From: Ornithobacterium rhinotracheale
GTDB lineage: Bacteria > Bacteroidota > Bacteroidia > Flavobacteriales > Weeksellaceae
Assembly: GCF_004088395.1 (NCBI RefSeq)
Contig: NZ_CP035107.1
Coordinates: forward strand, 1,317,001 to 1,381,000
Reading direction: 5' to 3'
Length of the DNA stretch: 64,000 nt
Below the pieces are notes generated by a model. That model ran no database searches, had not been told where the DNA came from, and saw nothing but the letters and a program-made list of their open reading frames with translations. The position numbers and the translations under genes are program-made. This document shows, piece by piece, positions 18,564 through 27,032 of this stretch (position 1 is its first letter; each line of letters starts with the position of its first letter).

Positions 18564-18571
18564 TATTTTTG
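18564..18571 (+). promoter_or_regulatory. Promoter -7 box for sufC
   Basis: TATTTTTG, 19 bp before the sufC ATG. Another match, TAATTTTG, lies near 18476. Both suggest that sufCD starts its own transcript instead of following an upstream sufB. Confidence 0.5.
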
Positions 18572-18590
18572 CAAGACAATTTTTAAAATT

Positions 18591-19334
18591 ATGCTGAAAA
18601 TTAACAACTTACACGCTGCCTTGGAAGATGGGCAAAGAGAAATATTAAAAGGAATCAATCTTGAGATAAATCCAGGCGAAGTACACGCCATTATGGGACC
18701 AAACGGTGCGGGAAAAAGTACGCTTTCATCGGTAATTGCGGGAAAAGAAGACTATGAAGTAACCGACGGAGATATCCTACTTGAGGGCGAAAGTTTACTT
18801 GAACTTGACCCTGCAGAGCGCGCTCAAAAAGGAATTTTTATGTCGTTCCAGTATCCTGTGGCGATTCCAGGTGTTTCGGTAACAAATTTCATCAAAACAG
18901 CAATCAACGAAACTCGCAAAGCGCAAGGCTTAGACGAAATGCCCGCTGGCGAATTGTTGAAACAAATTAAAGAAAAATCAGCTTTATTAAATATAGACCA
19001 ATCATTCTTATCTCGCTCGCTCAACGAGGGATTCTCTGGAGGGGAGAAAAAAAGAAACGAGATTTTCCAAATGATGATGCTTAATCCAAAACTTGCAATC
19101 CTAGACGAAACCGATTCTGGGCTAGATATCGATGCCCTTAAAATCGTAGCAGAAGGGGTAAACAAGTTTAAGAATAAAGACAACGGAGTGCTTATCATCA
19201 CGCACTACCAGAGACTTTTGGATTACATCGTTCCAGATTTTGTGCATGTACTTGCTGATGGTAAAATCATCAAAACTGGCGACAAAAACTTGGCTCTTGA
19301 ACTAGAAGAAAAAGGCTACGATTGGCTTAAATAA
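18591..19334 (+). CDS. sufC: Fe-S cluster assembly ATPase SufC
   Basis: The 247-aa ABC-type ATPase has Walker [10 protein letters not shown] (36-44), signature GFSGGEKKR and Walker [15 protein letters not shown]. It works with SufB and SufD as the scaffold that builds Fe-S clusters in the cytosol. sufD follows at 21 bp. sufB, usually immediately upstream in relatives, is not in the window. Confidence 0.95.
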   Translation: MLKINNLHAALEDGQREILKGINLEINPGEVHAIMGPNGAGKSTLSSVIAGKEDYEVTDGDILLEGESLLELDPAERAQKGIFMSFQYPVAIPGVSVTNFIKTAINETRKAQGLDEMPAGELLKQIKEKSALLNIDQSFLSRSLNEGFSGGEKKRNEIFQMMMLNPKLAILDETDSGLDIDALKIVAEGVNKFKNKDNGVLIITHYQRLLDYIVPDFVHVLADGKIIKTGDKNLALELEEKGYDWLK

Positions 19335-19355
19335 TTTAAAGCAGAAAATATAATT

Positions 19356-20627
19356 ATGTCTAAATTTTTAGAAGAAATAAAATCTCATTTTGAATCCCAT
19401 CCCTCTCCAAGCAATCGCCAAACACAGGCGTTTGAGGAGTTTATGCAGGAAGGATTCCCTACCACCAAAGACGAGGAATGGCGATTTACTAATTTAAAAC
19501 CTGTCATCTCTCAGAAATATAATTTGCAATTGAGCGAAGAAGCATTGAATCTTCGTGATGTTGAGCAGTACTTTATCCCTGAGCTTGATAGCTACAAAAT
19601 TGTATTTCTAAACGGATTTTTTGCCGAAAATTTATCCAATATCGGTAGCGAAATTGAGTTTTTACCTGTAGCAATGGCAAAAGAAAACGCCATTTATCAA
19701 AAATATTTAAATACCGTACTTAAGCACGAAAATTCACTTGAATCTTTGAACGCTGCTTTGGCTACCAACGGATACTATATCCACATCAAGCACAATCAAA
19801 AAGTAGAAAAACCGATTGAAATCCTGTTTTTTACCAATGAGGCACAAGCAAGCTTCATTCAGCCAAAAAATTTGATTGTAGCGGGAGACCATGCAGCTCT
19901 AAATGTGATTGAATCACATTTAAGTTTAAACAACCACCCACATTTCACCAATGCGGTAACCGAAATTGTGGTGGGGGAAAATACGCAAATCAATTTCTAC
20001 AAAACCCAAAACGATACCGAGCATACAGCACTCATAGACCAAGTATTTGCCGAGCAAAAACAGGGAAGTGTTGTGAGTATTGACACTTTATCTTTAGGAG
20101 GAAAATTCACTAGAAATGGTTTAAATTTTAAACAATTGGGCGAAAATTGTAACTCACTAATGCAAGCCGTGAGCTTGGGCAAAGGCGAACAATTAATCGA
20201 CCACCACACACTTGTGGAGCACACCGCTGCTAATTGCGAAAGCCATGAATTATACCGCACCATCTTAGATGAAAAGTCGAAAGGAGTATTCAACGGGAAA
20301 ATCATTGTGGATCCAGAGGCACAAAAAATTGATGCGTTTCAGCAGAACAACAATATTTTACTTACGGACGACGCAAGTATCAGCACCAAACCGCAATTAG
20401 AAATCTTTGCCGATGATGTAAAATGCTCGCACGGGTGCACCGTGGGGCAGATTGACAAAGACGCATTATTCTATATGCAACAACGCGGTATCCCGACCAA
20501 GGAAGCACAAGCCTTTTTATTGTATGCTTTCTCGGCAGATGTACTTTCAAGCATCGAAATCGAACCACTAAAAATATATTGGACTAAACTTTTGGCGTCA
20601 AAACTAAAAGTTGAACTTGATTTTTAG
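19356..20627 (+). CDS. sufD: Fe-S cluster assembly protein SufD
   Basis: The 423-aa protein has the beta-helical SufB/SufD core. Recognisable are DEEWRFTNLKP at the N-terminus and the C-terminal block KPQLEIFADDVKCSHGCTVG with DKDALFYMQQRGIP. It forms the SufBC2D scaffold and is involved in iron entry. An intrinsic terminator follows, so sufS has its own promoter. Confidence 0.94.
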   Translation: MSKFLEEIKSHFESHPSPSNRQTQAFEEFMQEGFPTTKDEEWRFTNLKPVISQKYNLQLSEEALNLRDVEQYFIPELDSYKIVFLNGFFAENLSNIGSEIEFLPVAMAKENAIYQKYLNTVLKHENSLESLNAALATNGYYIHIKHNQKVEKPIEILFFTNEAQASFIQPKNLIVAGDHAALNVIESHLSLNNHPHFTNAVTEIVVGENTQINFYKTQNDTEHTALIDQVFAEQKQGSVVSIDTLSLGGKFTRNGLNFKQLGENCNSLMQAVSLGKGEQLIDHHTLVEHTAANCESHELYRTILDEKSKGVFNGKIIVDPEAQKIDAFQQNNNILLTDDASISTKPQLEIFADDVKCSHGCTVGQIDKDALFYMQQRGIPTKEAQAFLLYAFSADVLSSIEIEPLKIYWTKLLASKLKVELDF

Positions 20628-20653
20628 CATTTTTATTTTAATTTGAATTCAAG

Positions 20654-20688
20654 AAACCGAAGGAAAAACATTTTTCTTCGGTTTTTTT
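20654..20688 (+). terminator. Intrinsic terminator after sufD
   Basis: Stem AAACCGAAG ... CTTCGGTTT, with an inner AAAAA/TTTTT extension, followed by a T run. Confidence 0.75.
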
Positions 20689-20713
20689 GTTCATATTTAC
20701 AATTTAAAATTTT

Positions 20714-20721
20714 TATTTTTG
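20714..20721 (+). promoter_or_regulatory. Promoter -7 box for sufS
   Basis: TATTTTTG, 22 bp before the sufS ATG, downstream of the sufD terminator. Confidence 0.5.
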
Positions 20722-20743
20722 CTTTTCAACTAAATTTAGCTCA

Positions 20744-21961
20744 ATGACCATAGAAAATATAAAATATCAATTTCCTATTTTAAGCCAAAAAGTAAACGGC
20801 AAACCGCTCGTATACCTTGACAATGGCGCTACGGTACAAAAACCCAAAATAGTTTTGGACGAAATGTACCGCTACTACACCACACTCAATGCCAATGTGC
20901 ACCGCGGCATCCACACGCTGAGCCAAGAAGCAACCATAGAAATGGAAAACAGCCGCGAGAAAATGCGTGCTTTTATCAATGCTAAAAAAGCTAGCGAAAT
21001 CAATTTTACTTCGGGTACCACAGATTCCATTAATTTGGTGGCATATGCACTCAAAAACATTATTAAAAAAGGCGACGAAATCATTATTTCTGAAATAGAC
21101 CACCATTCCAATATTGTTCCGTGGCAAATGCTTGCCGAGTGGACGGGTGCAACTACACGGCACATTCCCCTGCTTGAAAACGGAAGTTTGGATTTAAAAG
21201 AGTATGAAAAACTTTTAAATGCCAAAACCAAACTCGTGGCTTTTAATCATGTCTCAAATGCTTTGGGAACGGTGAATCCTGCTAAAGAAATGATTGAAAA
21301 AGCACACGCTGTGGGGGCTTGGGTTTTGGTAGATGGGGCGCAATCAGCACCACATTTAAAGATTGATGTGCAAGATTTAAATGCTGATTTTTATGCCTTT
21401 TCTGGACACAAAATGTATGCACCTACGGGAACAGGAATTTTGTACGGGAAAGAGGAAATCCTAGAGCAACTTTCGCCCTATCGTGGTGGTGGCGAGATGA
21501 TAGACAGCGTGTGCATGGACAAGTCCACCTACGCAGGATTACCCTTTAAATACGAAGCGGGAACGCCTAATATTTGCGGCAATATCGTCATTGCCAAAGC
21601 AGCGGAATTTATCGAAAACATTGGGCATAAAGCGATTGCTCAACACGAACAAAAATTAATTGAACAAACACTCAATGGACTCAAAAATATACCCAAAATC
21701 CGAATTTTTGGAGAAGGCATTGAACGCTCAGGGGCGGTTTCGTTTTTAATGGATTTGCCAGGGGTGCATGCATCTGATGTGGGCATGATTTTGGATAAAC
21801 TAGGCATTGCCGTGCGCACGGGACACCACTGTTGTCAACCTTTGATGAATAAGTTAAACATTAGTGGTACCATTCGTGCAAGTTTTGCCATGTACAACAC
21901 TGAAGACGATGTGAATCAATTACTCAACGGGCTGGAACTGGCAAAAAATATGCTTGGTTAA
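20744..21961 (+). CDS. sufS: Cysteine desulfurase SufS
   Basis: The 405-aa PLP enzyme provides sulfur for Fe-S clusters from cysteine. Seen: VYLDNGATVQKP, VHRGIHTLSQ, EIDHHSNIVPWQ, the PLP lysine in AFSGHKMYAPTG, and active-site Cys in VRTGHHCCQPLM (group II, SufS type). A phage-like element starts 6-10 bp after the stop, so the original 3' region and probable terminator of sufS now lie at 30.4-30.55 kb. Confidence 0.94.
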   Translation: MTIENIKYQFPILSQKVNGKPLVYLDNGATVQKPKIVLDEMYRYYTTLNANVHRGIHTLSQEATIEMENSREKMRAFINAKKASEINFTSGTTDSINLVAYALKNIIKKGDEIIISEIDHHSNIVPWQMLAEWTGATTRHIPLLENGSLDLKEYEKLLNAKTKLVAFNHVSNALGTVNPAKEMIEKAHAVGAWVLVDGAQSAPHLKIDVQDLNADFYAFSGHKMYAPTGTGILYGKEEILEQLSPYRGGGEMIDSVCMDKSTYAGLPFKYEAGTPNICGNIVIAKAAEFIENIGHKAIAQHEQKLIEQTLNGLKNIPKIRIFGEGIERSGAVSFLMDLPGVHASDVGMILDKLGIAVRTGHHCCQPLMNKLNISGTIRASFAMYNTEDDVNQLLNGLELAKNMLG

Positions 21962-21970
21962 AGTTTTGGC

Positions 21971-21992
21971 ACATTCAACCCCTAAATGCAAC
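21971..21992 (+). repeat. Left terminal inverted repeat of the element
   Basis: The repeat reads ACATTCAACCCCTAAATGCA then AC. It matches the complement of 30411-30432 at 18 of 22 positions. Both share ATTCAA-N9-GCAAC, the spacing I recall from IS30 ends. It overlaps the last codons of the transposase gene. Confidence 0.8.
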
Positions 21993-22949
21993 ATTTTCCA
22001 CAAAATTAAAAAAAACTTCACGAGGCTTGCAAAACTTTAACACTTTAAACGGTCTATCGTTTATCTCTTTTTGTACCGCTTTCAGCTTGTTAGCGTTACT
22101 TTTTGTAATTGCCGAACCTTTTTTTACATACTGTCTAACAAGTTTGTTCATATGCTCAATTTGTCCCTTTTCCCAACTAGAATAAGGGTGCGTAAAAAAA
22201 ACACGCGCCCCCAATCTCTTCCCCACCCGTTCGTGCTGTGCAAACTCCAAACCATTATCCACCGTAATAGACTTAACCACCCCCTTGTACGGAACCAAAA
22301 CATCTATCATCGCATTTGCCACAACATCAGCACTTTTATTAGGTATATATCTAATAAATAAAAACCTTGATACCCTTTCTGTAATCGTCAGCAAATAACC
22401 CTTATGATTTTTTCCCTCAATTAAATCACCCTCCCAGTGTCCGAACTCTTTTCTATCATTCACCACTTGCGGGCGTTCTTCTATACTAGTTCTATTTTTT
22501 ATCTTTCCAACAATTTTAGAAACCTGTGCCTTTCTCTTTTTCAAAGCGTGCCTGCAATATTTGTACAGATTACCTCCTTTCAATTTATCAGCCCTTATAT
22601 ATTGGTAAATTCTTTCTACTGATACCATTTCAAGCCCCAACTTTTTACAATAGCCTACTATTTGGAGCGGTGAATATCTTTTATACAGAAATTGTCTTAC
22701 TCTTTTCTCAATGTCTTTTGTAAAGCGTCTATAACGCAAAAAACGCTCTTTCTTTTCAGAATAGAGCGTCTGTGCTGTCTTTGCTTTATATTTTCCTTTC
22801 TTCGTTCGGTTCCTCCTCACTTCACGGCTTATCGTAGATTTATCCCTTTTCAGTTCACGGGCTATTTTAGAGATAGACCAACCAGCCTTTAAATAAGCCT
22901 CTATCATTGCTCTATCGTGCAAATCCAAATGCTTAAATCTCCGTGCCAT
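21975..22949 (-). CDS. IS30-family DDE transposase (probable integrase of the element)
   Basis: The 324-aa protein has an N-terminal HTH (WSISKIARELKRDKSTISRE) and the catalytic triad Asp175 (HWEGDLIEG), Asp231 (ITVDNGLEF) and Glu265 (GQIEHMN), giving the DD(33)E spacing of IS30. The ATG overlaps the stop of the secreted cargo gene (TAATG), so it is translationally coupled. No second inverted repeat is seen within 1.5 kb upstream, which argues against a stand-alone IS. IS30 transposases are known as integrases in some ssDNA phages, a role I infer here. Confidence 0.88.
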   Translation of the reverse strand: MARRFKHLDLHDRAMIEAYLKAGWSISKIARELKRDKSTISREVRRNRTKKGKYKAKTAQTLYSEKKERFLRYRRFTKDIEKRVRQFLYKRYSPLQIVGYCKKLGLEMVSVERIYQYIRADKLKGGNLYKYCRHALKKRKAQVSKIVGKIKNRTSIEERPQVVNDRKEFGHWEGDLIEGKNHKGYLLTITERVSRFLFIRYIPNKSADVVANAMIDVLVPYKGVVKSITVDNGLEFAQHERVGKRLGARVFFTHPYSSWEKGQIEHMNKLVRQYVKKGSAITKSNANKLKAVQKEINDRPFKVLKFCKPREVFFNFVENVAFRG

Positions 22950-23305
22950 TAGTCTATATCTTTAGGGTATTCAAAATTTGTAATCATATAACCAAACATT
23001 TTTCTATCTGGAGATATAGAATATCTTTTCTCATAAGGCTCTAAAAAATATTCCCTAAATGCTTTTTCTTTTTGTTTATCGTCAAAATTTATAGTATAAT
23101 CCAACAACAAATACCTATTAACATCATAATCATCGCCATTCAAACAAGCATTATCACCTTTAAGAAATTCTTTTAAATCATTTTTTATTTCATTAATCTG
23201 TTTTTCAGTGTAGTACTTTCTTATTTCTTTTTTTGCCTCCTTGCTTTGTGCATATCCAGCGGTTACAGCCAAACATAGTCCAAATGATAGTAAGATTTTT
23301 TTCAT
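22949..23305 (-). CDS. Secreted protein of unknown function, cargo of the element
   Basis: About 118 aa from the ATG at 23305; a longer frame to 23398 runs into the upstream terminator. It begins MKKILLSFGLCLAVTAGYAQ, a clear Sec signal peptide of flavobacterial type, followed by a charged helical domain (SKEAKKEIRKYYTEKQINEI, then KNDLKEFLKG) ending FGYMITNFEYPKDID. It has no obvious virion feature and its own transcript start. It may be a lysogenic-conversion gene or an entry-exclusion protein; both are guesses. Confidence 0.65.
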   Translation of the reverse strand: MKKILLSFGLCLAVTAGYAQSKEAKKEIRKYYTEKQINEIKNDLKEFLKGDNACLNGDDYDVNRYLLLDYTINFDDKQKEKAFREYFLEPYEKRYSISPDRKMFGYMITNFEYPKDID

Positions 23306-23381
23306 GACTTGAGTTTTTAAATGATTTAACAACACTTTGCAAATATCAAAAGAAATGCCAAATATTGCAAAGCAAAAAGAT

Positions 23382-23418
23382 AAAAAAAAAGAAACCACAC
23401 CAACAAGGATGCAGTCTC
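23382..23418 (-). terminator. Intrinsic terminator ending the virion gene block
   Basis: On the minus strand GAGACTGCATCC / GGTGTGGTTTC (11 pairs including G-U) is followed by nine T. It separates the replication/virion block from the cargo plus transposase pair. Confidence 0.6.
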
Positions 23419-23440
23419 TCTCATTATTATAACAAACTAA

Positions 23441-23650
23441 TTAATTCAAAAATCTTGGTATATAGTTTCCATTGTAGAAGCGTCTTAGATATTCTCCAGT
23501 TCTACGATTGTAAACATTAAAATATTTCCAATCCCGAAACTTAGAACCATCCAGCCACTTGCTAAACTTATAAAGGTCGTGCACATATTGCATTTTGAAC
23601 ACTTCAAATGCTCCGAAAACTATACACGAATAATCATTTTTATGGCTCAT
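23441..23650 (-). CDS. Small element protein, unknown
   Basis: The 69-aa protein is rich in aromatic and basic residues (FRDWKYFNVYNRRTGEYLRR). The start overlaps the stop of the 159-aa gene. No family is recognised. As the last gene of the virion block, it could be a minor structural or host-interaction protein. Confidence 0.5.
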   Translation of the reverse strand: MSHKNDYSCIVFGAFEVFKMQYVHDLYKFSKWLDGSKFRDWKYFNVYNRRTGEYLRRFYNGNYIPRFLN

Positions 23651-24129
23651 TATTGAATACCCCTTATTTCTTCATCTCCGTCGTACAACATAAATGGTCC
23701 AGCACCTGCATAATAATACTCTTGTCCTGGCTCTAATTCGCATACTACATGGCTATACGCGTCCGATACATCAAGATAGACCCCAACAAATTTCGCAGAA
23801 TGGTTTGCGAAACGATACCGATCACGAGTTTTAGTCACTGCAAATCCATCATAATATGTACCCACTAGGTAATATTTTAAAGAAGAATTTTCTTCATCTG
23901 TAGATGTTGGTAAATCTTTCACCGCCTCGCCATCTACAGGTATTAACCGCCTGTAAATCACAAAATCAGACTTATCAACCAGATATTTTTTAAAACCATT
24001 AGCCGTATACAACTGATTTCCCACTTGATAATAACAATTCATAAACAAATCAACAGAAGAAGCTTGCTCGCAAACATATTCCCCGCGAAATCTTCTATTA
24101 TCGATAACTATGGTACAATAATCACTCAT
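23650..24129 (-). CDS. Element protein, beta-rich, unknown
   Basis: The 159-aa soluble protein has many alternating beta-like segments (FVIYRRLIPVDGEAV, YYLVGTYYDGFAVT, GPFMLYDGDEEIRG) and four Cys. There is no membrane segment. Its ATG overlaps the end of the holin-like mini-gene. The beta character and late position fit a spike or receptor-binding protein, but nothing proves this. Confidence 0.5.
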   Translation of the reverse strand: MSDYCTIVIDNRRFRGEYVCEQASSVDLFMNCYYQVGNQLYTANGFKKYLVDKSDFVIYRRLIPVDGEAVKDLPTSTDEENSSLKYYLVGTYYDGFAVTKTRDRYRFANHSAKFVGVYLDVSDAYSHVVCELEPGQEYYYAGAGPFMLYDGDEEIRGIQ

Positions 24130-24295
24130 CTTTTTTACCTTTTAAATCTCTAATTTTCTTCTTTGCAAAACTATACGCAAAATCAAGCACAATAGCCAAT
24201 AAACTTGCTAGAAGCGGTTTTAGCTCATCAAACGAAACCGCCCCCGTAAATCCTAATATACTATAAATCTTTGTCCTATCTACAAAATTTGTCAT
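24122..24295 (-). CDS. Holin-like mini-protein (57 aa)
   Basis: The gene encodes MTNFVDRTKIYSILGFTGAV followed by a hydrophobic stretch (LLASLLAIVLDFAYSFA) and a basic tail (KKKIRDLKGKKDE). A single- or double-helix membrane protein with a Lys-rich C-terminus, close to a lysin gene, suggests a holin. It ends inside the start of the 159-aa gene (ATGAGTGA overlap). Confidence 0.5.
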   Translation of the reverse strand: MTNFVDRTKIYSILGFTGAVSFDELKPLLASLLAIVLDFAYSFAKKKIRDLKGKKDE

Positions 24296-24312
24296 ATCTC
24301 TTTATTTTTTGT

Positions 24313-25065
24313 TTAACTCAATTGTTCAAAACCCCCGTTACTATCTAGCTCAAAATTTGCCACTTGTACTTTAATGAAGCCCAATAAGTCTATATACTGC
24401 CCATGCTCAACAAGATATTCAACTTCACCAAATTTATAACTTTGCACCACTCGTGCAGGTTCTCCATATAAATTTAATACCCTGCAATGCCCAGTTGATG
24501 GCATTCTAAATAGAGCAAGTCCACCCATGCCAGTTATTTTAACTTTCTCGGGCTCCTCACAATCATAATGAAATTTTACAGGAACTTCACTTATTTGGTT
24601 GCAATTATTTTTCTTTTCAAGCAACTTCTTTCTAATTTCTTCTTGTTCTTTACGCTTTCTTTCTTCCTGCTGCCTTCTCTTTTCTTCCTCACACTCCACA
24701 CATGGCTCTGCCGAAGAAACATCTGGTGCCTGCTCTCTCTGTACTTGCTTCACAACATCAGACTTTACAGGTATCTTGCCCTTTCTTTGCTCCGCATTCA
24801 TCATATCTTCCACCTTGTGAGCAAATGCCTTTTCATTTCTTACAGCAGAACCGCCTTTGGCAAATACGCTATCAAACTTTGGTTTTTCTACTTTGGGCAA
24901 ACTCACAGGTTCCTTGAATTTATTTGTATCCAGTGGCAACAAGGAATTATCTCCTGTGCTTAATTTCTCCTTTATACTCGTCTTTTTCGTTAATCTAAAC
25001 AACAACCAAACTAACAATAAGATGAACAACCCCTTTTTTACCCTTTTCTTATCTCTCTGTGTCAT
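24313..25065 (-). CDS. Membrane-anchored coiled-coil protein of the element
   Basis: The 250-aa protein has an N-terminal membrane helix (GLFILLLVWLLFRLTK), a Pro/Lys/Val linker, a charged coil (EEKRRQQEERKRKEQEEIRK) following CVEC, and a C-terminal beta domain (VKITGMGGLALFRMP, YLVEHGQYIDLLGFI). It resembles a membrane-tethered spike or stalk. The start overlaps the lysin stop by 4 bp. No family is recognised. Confidence 0.55.
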   Translation of the reverse strand: MTQRDKKRVKKGLFILLLVWLLFRLTKKTSIKEKLSTGDNSLLPLDTNKFKEPVSLPKVEKPKFDSVFAKGGSAVRNEKAFAHKVEDMMNAEQRKGKIPVKSDVVKQVQREQAPDVSSAEPCVECEEEKRRQQEERKRKEQEEIRKKLLEKKNNCNQISEVPVKFHYDCEEPEKVKITGMGGLALFRMPSTGHCRVLNLYGEPARVVQSYKFGEVEYLVEHGQYIDLLGFIKVQVANFELDSNGGFEQLS

Positions 25066-25913
25066 AATACAATATTGAATATTTTTAAATAAGCATTTCC
25101 AAATCTGTTTACTTGTCCATATTTTTCAGTTTCTCCAGGATTTAAACAAAATCTAGACATAGAAAAGTCAGCACTACCATTAGGCATAACCTTAGGCAAA
25201 ACATATTTAGGATTAGCAAAAAAACCACCTTTCCATCCCATAAAGAAAGTTACAGCAATATTAAAAGCATATTCTTTTTGTAATACTAATTCAGGATTTG
25301 AAACAAAATCTAACTTAAAAATACGCTTAGCCCTTTCATACAGTTCTCTACCCGTCAACTGACAAAATCCTCGACCTCTGAAAGTGTAACCATCTAAGGC
25401 AGTAATATTCCCTAAATTTCTTCTACCATGTGCTCCACTTTTATAACTTGTTTTAGCGCCACCATAACGCCACATAAAGTACTCTTTTTCTTTTCCTCTC
25501 AAATCATAACGACCTTGTTTATTAGAAAATTTATAGTCTGGGTGCTCTGTCGATAATTTAAAATGGCATTCAATCATCATATTTGCCATAATAGCAGCTG
25601 CATGATTTTTCTCCATTTTCCCAGCTTTAACGAGCTTGCACAATTCAATGAAAATCCATCTTTCATGCTCTTTGCCTTGAGGTTCTGATGGGTCAAATTG
25701 CAATTTTAACATAGCTTTTTGCTCATCAAACTTTCTCAATGCCTCATCTGGATTAAATGTTTCATCATCAACGCCCACAAGGTTCAATTCTCCAAACTCA
25801 ACTTTTCCCTTTGGCTTAGCCACACTTTCATATAATTTATAGGCACTCCATCCGCCTACCAGCCAGCCTAATGCTTGTAAATATGTCATTTTTTTATCTC
25901 TATTTTTTCTCAT
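25062..25913 (-). CDS. Membrane-anchored GH19-type cell-wall lysin
   Basis: The 283-aa protein has a weak N-terminal membrane segment (YLQALGWLVGGWSAYKLY), a linker to about residue 75, then a GH19/lysozyme-like domain. The probable catalytic pair is Glu115 (MMIECHF) and Glu123 (STEHP), with RYGG (149-152), RRNLGN and FRGRGFCQLTG (178-188), the diagnostic block of phage GH19 endolysins. It cleaves peptidoglycan glycan strands in this setting. The anchor suggests a virion- or membrane-bound enzyme for entry or release. The ATG overlaps the preceding stop (TAATG). Confidence 0.82.
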   Translation of the reverse strand: MRKNRDKKMTYLQALGWLVGGWSAYKLYESVAKPKGKVEFGELNLVGVDDETFNPDEALRKFDEQKAMLKLQFDPSEPQGKEHERWIFIELCKLVKAGKMEKNHAAAIMANMMIECHFKLSTEHPDYKFSNKQGRYDLRGKEKEYFMWRYGGAKTSYKSGAHGRRNLGNITALDGYTFRGRGFCQLTGRELYERAKRIFKLDFVSNPELVLQKEYAFNIAVTFFMGWKGGFFANPKYVLPKVMPNGSADFSMSRFCLNPGETEKYGQVNRFGNAYLKIFNIVL

Positions 25914-26284
25914 TAATGTTGGTATCTATTTTCTTTTTGCAAATCGTATTTTTCCAACAATTTCTGTTGTTCCTGGAAGAACCGACCTACAAAACTTCCT
26001 AAATTCTTGTTTTCATTTCTTAAATGCTTTACCTGCTCATCACTTAGGCTTGGATAACTTCCAAAAAAGAACCATTTAGCACGCACCGCCCAATAATCTA
26101 AATAAATACGAAATTGCTCTTTAGATGTCTTTTGTCTAAAAGCCTCCGAAATTTTATCAGGTATGCCGTCTTTACCCAAAAGCACAGTTTTCTGAAAACC
26201 CTTAAATGCCATCCATATGATTAAAGCTACCAGAGCAACCCCCAATAGCTTTAATACATTTGTTAAATCACTTAAAAACTTCAT
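25913..26284 (-). CDS. Element membrane protein (123 aa)
   Basis: The protein has an N-terminal transmembrane helix (VLKLLGVALVALIIWMAF) followed by a soluble, mostly helical domain ending ENRYQH. Start and stop overlap its neighbours on both sides (TAATG), so it is part of a coupled chain. No family is recognised. It is a candidate internal-membrane virion protein. Confidence 0.55.
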   Translation of the reverse strand: MKFLSDLTNVLKLLGVALVALIIWMAFKGFQKTVLLGKDGIPDKISEAFRQKTSKEQFRIYLDYWAVRAKWFFFGSYPSLSDEQVKHLRNENKNLGSFVGRFFQEQQKLLEKYDLQKENRYQH

Positions 26285-26382
26285 TACTTAAATGTTTCTT
26301 TTATTTGGTCCTTTAAGACATCAGAAAGCATAATCATTCCAATGTATATAACCGCCATTACAACACTACTTAACATCCTCAT
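26284..26382 (-). CDS. Membrane mini-protein (32 aa)
   Basis: The gene encodes MRMLSSVVMAVIYIGMIMLS plus a short polar tail (DVLKDQIKETFK): one transmembrane helix. It starts 15 bp after the preceding stop, and its TAA overlaps the next ATG. The compact coupling supports it as a real gene, though it is very short. Confidence 0.4.
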   Translation of the reverse strand: MRMLSSVVMAVIYIGMIMLSDVLKDQIKETFK

Positions 26383-26396
26383 CTCAACAAATCAAA

Positions 26397-26585
26397 TTAC
26401 CACAAATGCTCCTTATCTGGATCCTCATTCTGAAGATACTCAGGTTCATTACCCTCCACATCATCAAAAAGCGTATCTATCTCTTTTTTTGCCTCATACG
26501 CATGGTGCAAGCAAATTTTTGCACATTGCACATATTTCAACAATGTCGGAATACTTTTCATCAAACTTCTAATATTTTTAAACAT
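26397..26585 (-). CDS. Small element protein (62 aa)
   Basis: It has a basic, partly hydrophobic N-terminal half (MFKNIRSLMKSIPTLLKYVQ) and an acidic C-terminal half (DDVEGNEPEYLQNEDPDKEH). No family is recognised. It lies 2 bp after the Asn/Gly-rich protein gene. Confidence 0.45.
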   Translation of the reverse strand: MFKNIRSLMKSIPTLLKYVQCAKICLHHAYEAKKEIDTLFDDVEGNEPEYLQNEDPDKEHLW

Positions 26586-26587
26586 AA

Positions 26588-27004
26588 CTATCTAGTTTTA
26601 ATTTGTCCAAAATACCCACCATTCGGCGCTTTGGTACTAATTACCATGCCAACTTTTTGTAAATACACCTTTCCTGTATTCACATTATAATTAGCTAGCT
26701 CCAATACCTTTGCTCCTGTGTTTTTATAAAACACCTCAAACATCATCATCAGAAATCTATTCCCTGTTTGAGACTCCGAGCGCACAGAACGCGAGTTTTC
26801 AAATGCTTTAACAGTTATCATACCTCTCTGCTTTGAATAGTTCCAAGCGGTAACATAAAACTTTCCATTCTTGCCCTGTCCAGCTCTCGCCCCAGAATGT
26901 TTTTTAGGTTGTCTCTGATTATTATAACCGCGGTTATAACCTCGGTTAAAATTAGGGTTGGGATTTCCACCCCAACCGTTATTATATCCATTATTATACG
27001 CCAT
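26588..27004 (-). CDS. Asn/Gly/Arg-rich protein, possible ssDNA-binding or condensing protein
   Basis: 138 aa from the ATG at 27004; a longer frame would overlap the upstream mini-gene. The first 40 residues are low complexity (NNGYNNGWGGNPNPNFNRGY, then more NRGYNNQ), followed by a basic stretch (PKKHSGARAGQGKNGKFYV) and a beta-rich domain (GMITVKAFENSRSV, FLMMMFEVFYK). The basic, glycine-rich start and OB-like strands would suit nucleic-acid binding. This is inference only. Confidence 0.5.
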   Translation of the reverse strand: MAYNNGYNNGWGGNPNPNFNRGYNRGYNNQRQPKKHSGARAGQGKNGKFYVTAWNYSKQRGMITVKAFENSRSVRSESQTGNRFLMMMFEVFYKNTGAKVLELANYNVNTGKVYLQKVGMVISTKAPNGGYFGQIKTR

Positions 27005-27032
27005 TTCTATACTTTTTTTTTTAATTAAACAA

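Noticed and set aside
21975-23305. A simple IS30-family insertion sequence
   Set aside because: Only one inverted repeat is near the transposase. The 5' side overlaps the preceding gene by TAATG and shows no ATTCAA-N9-GCAAC end; the partner repeat is 8.4 kb away.
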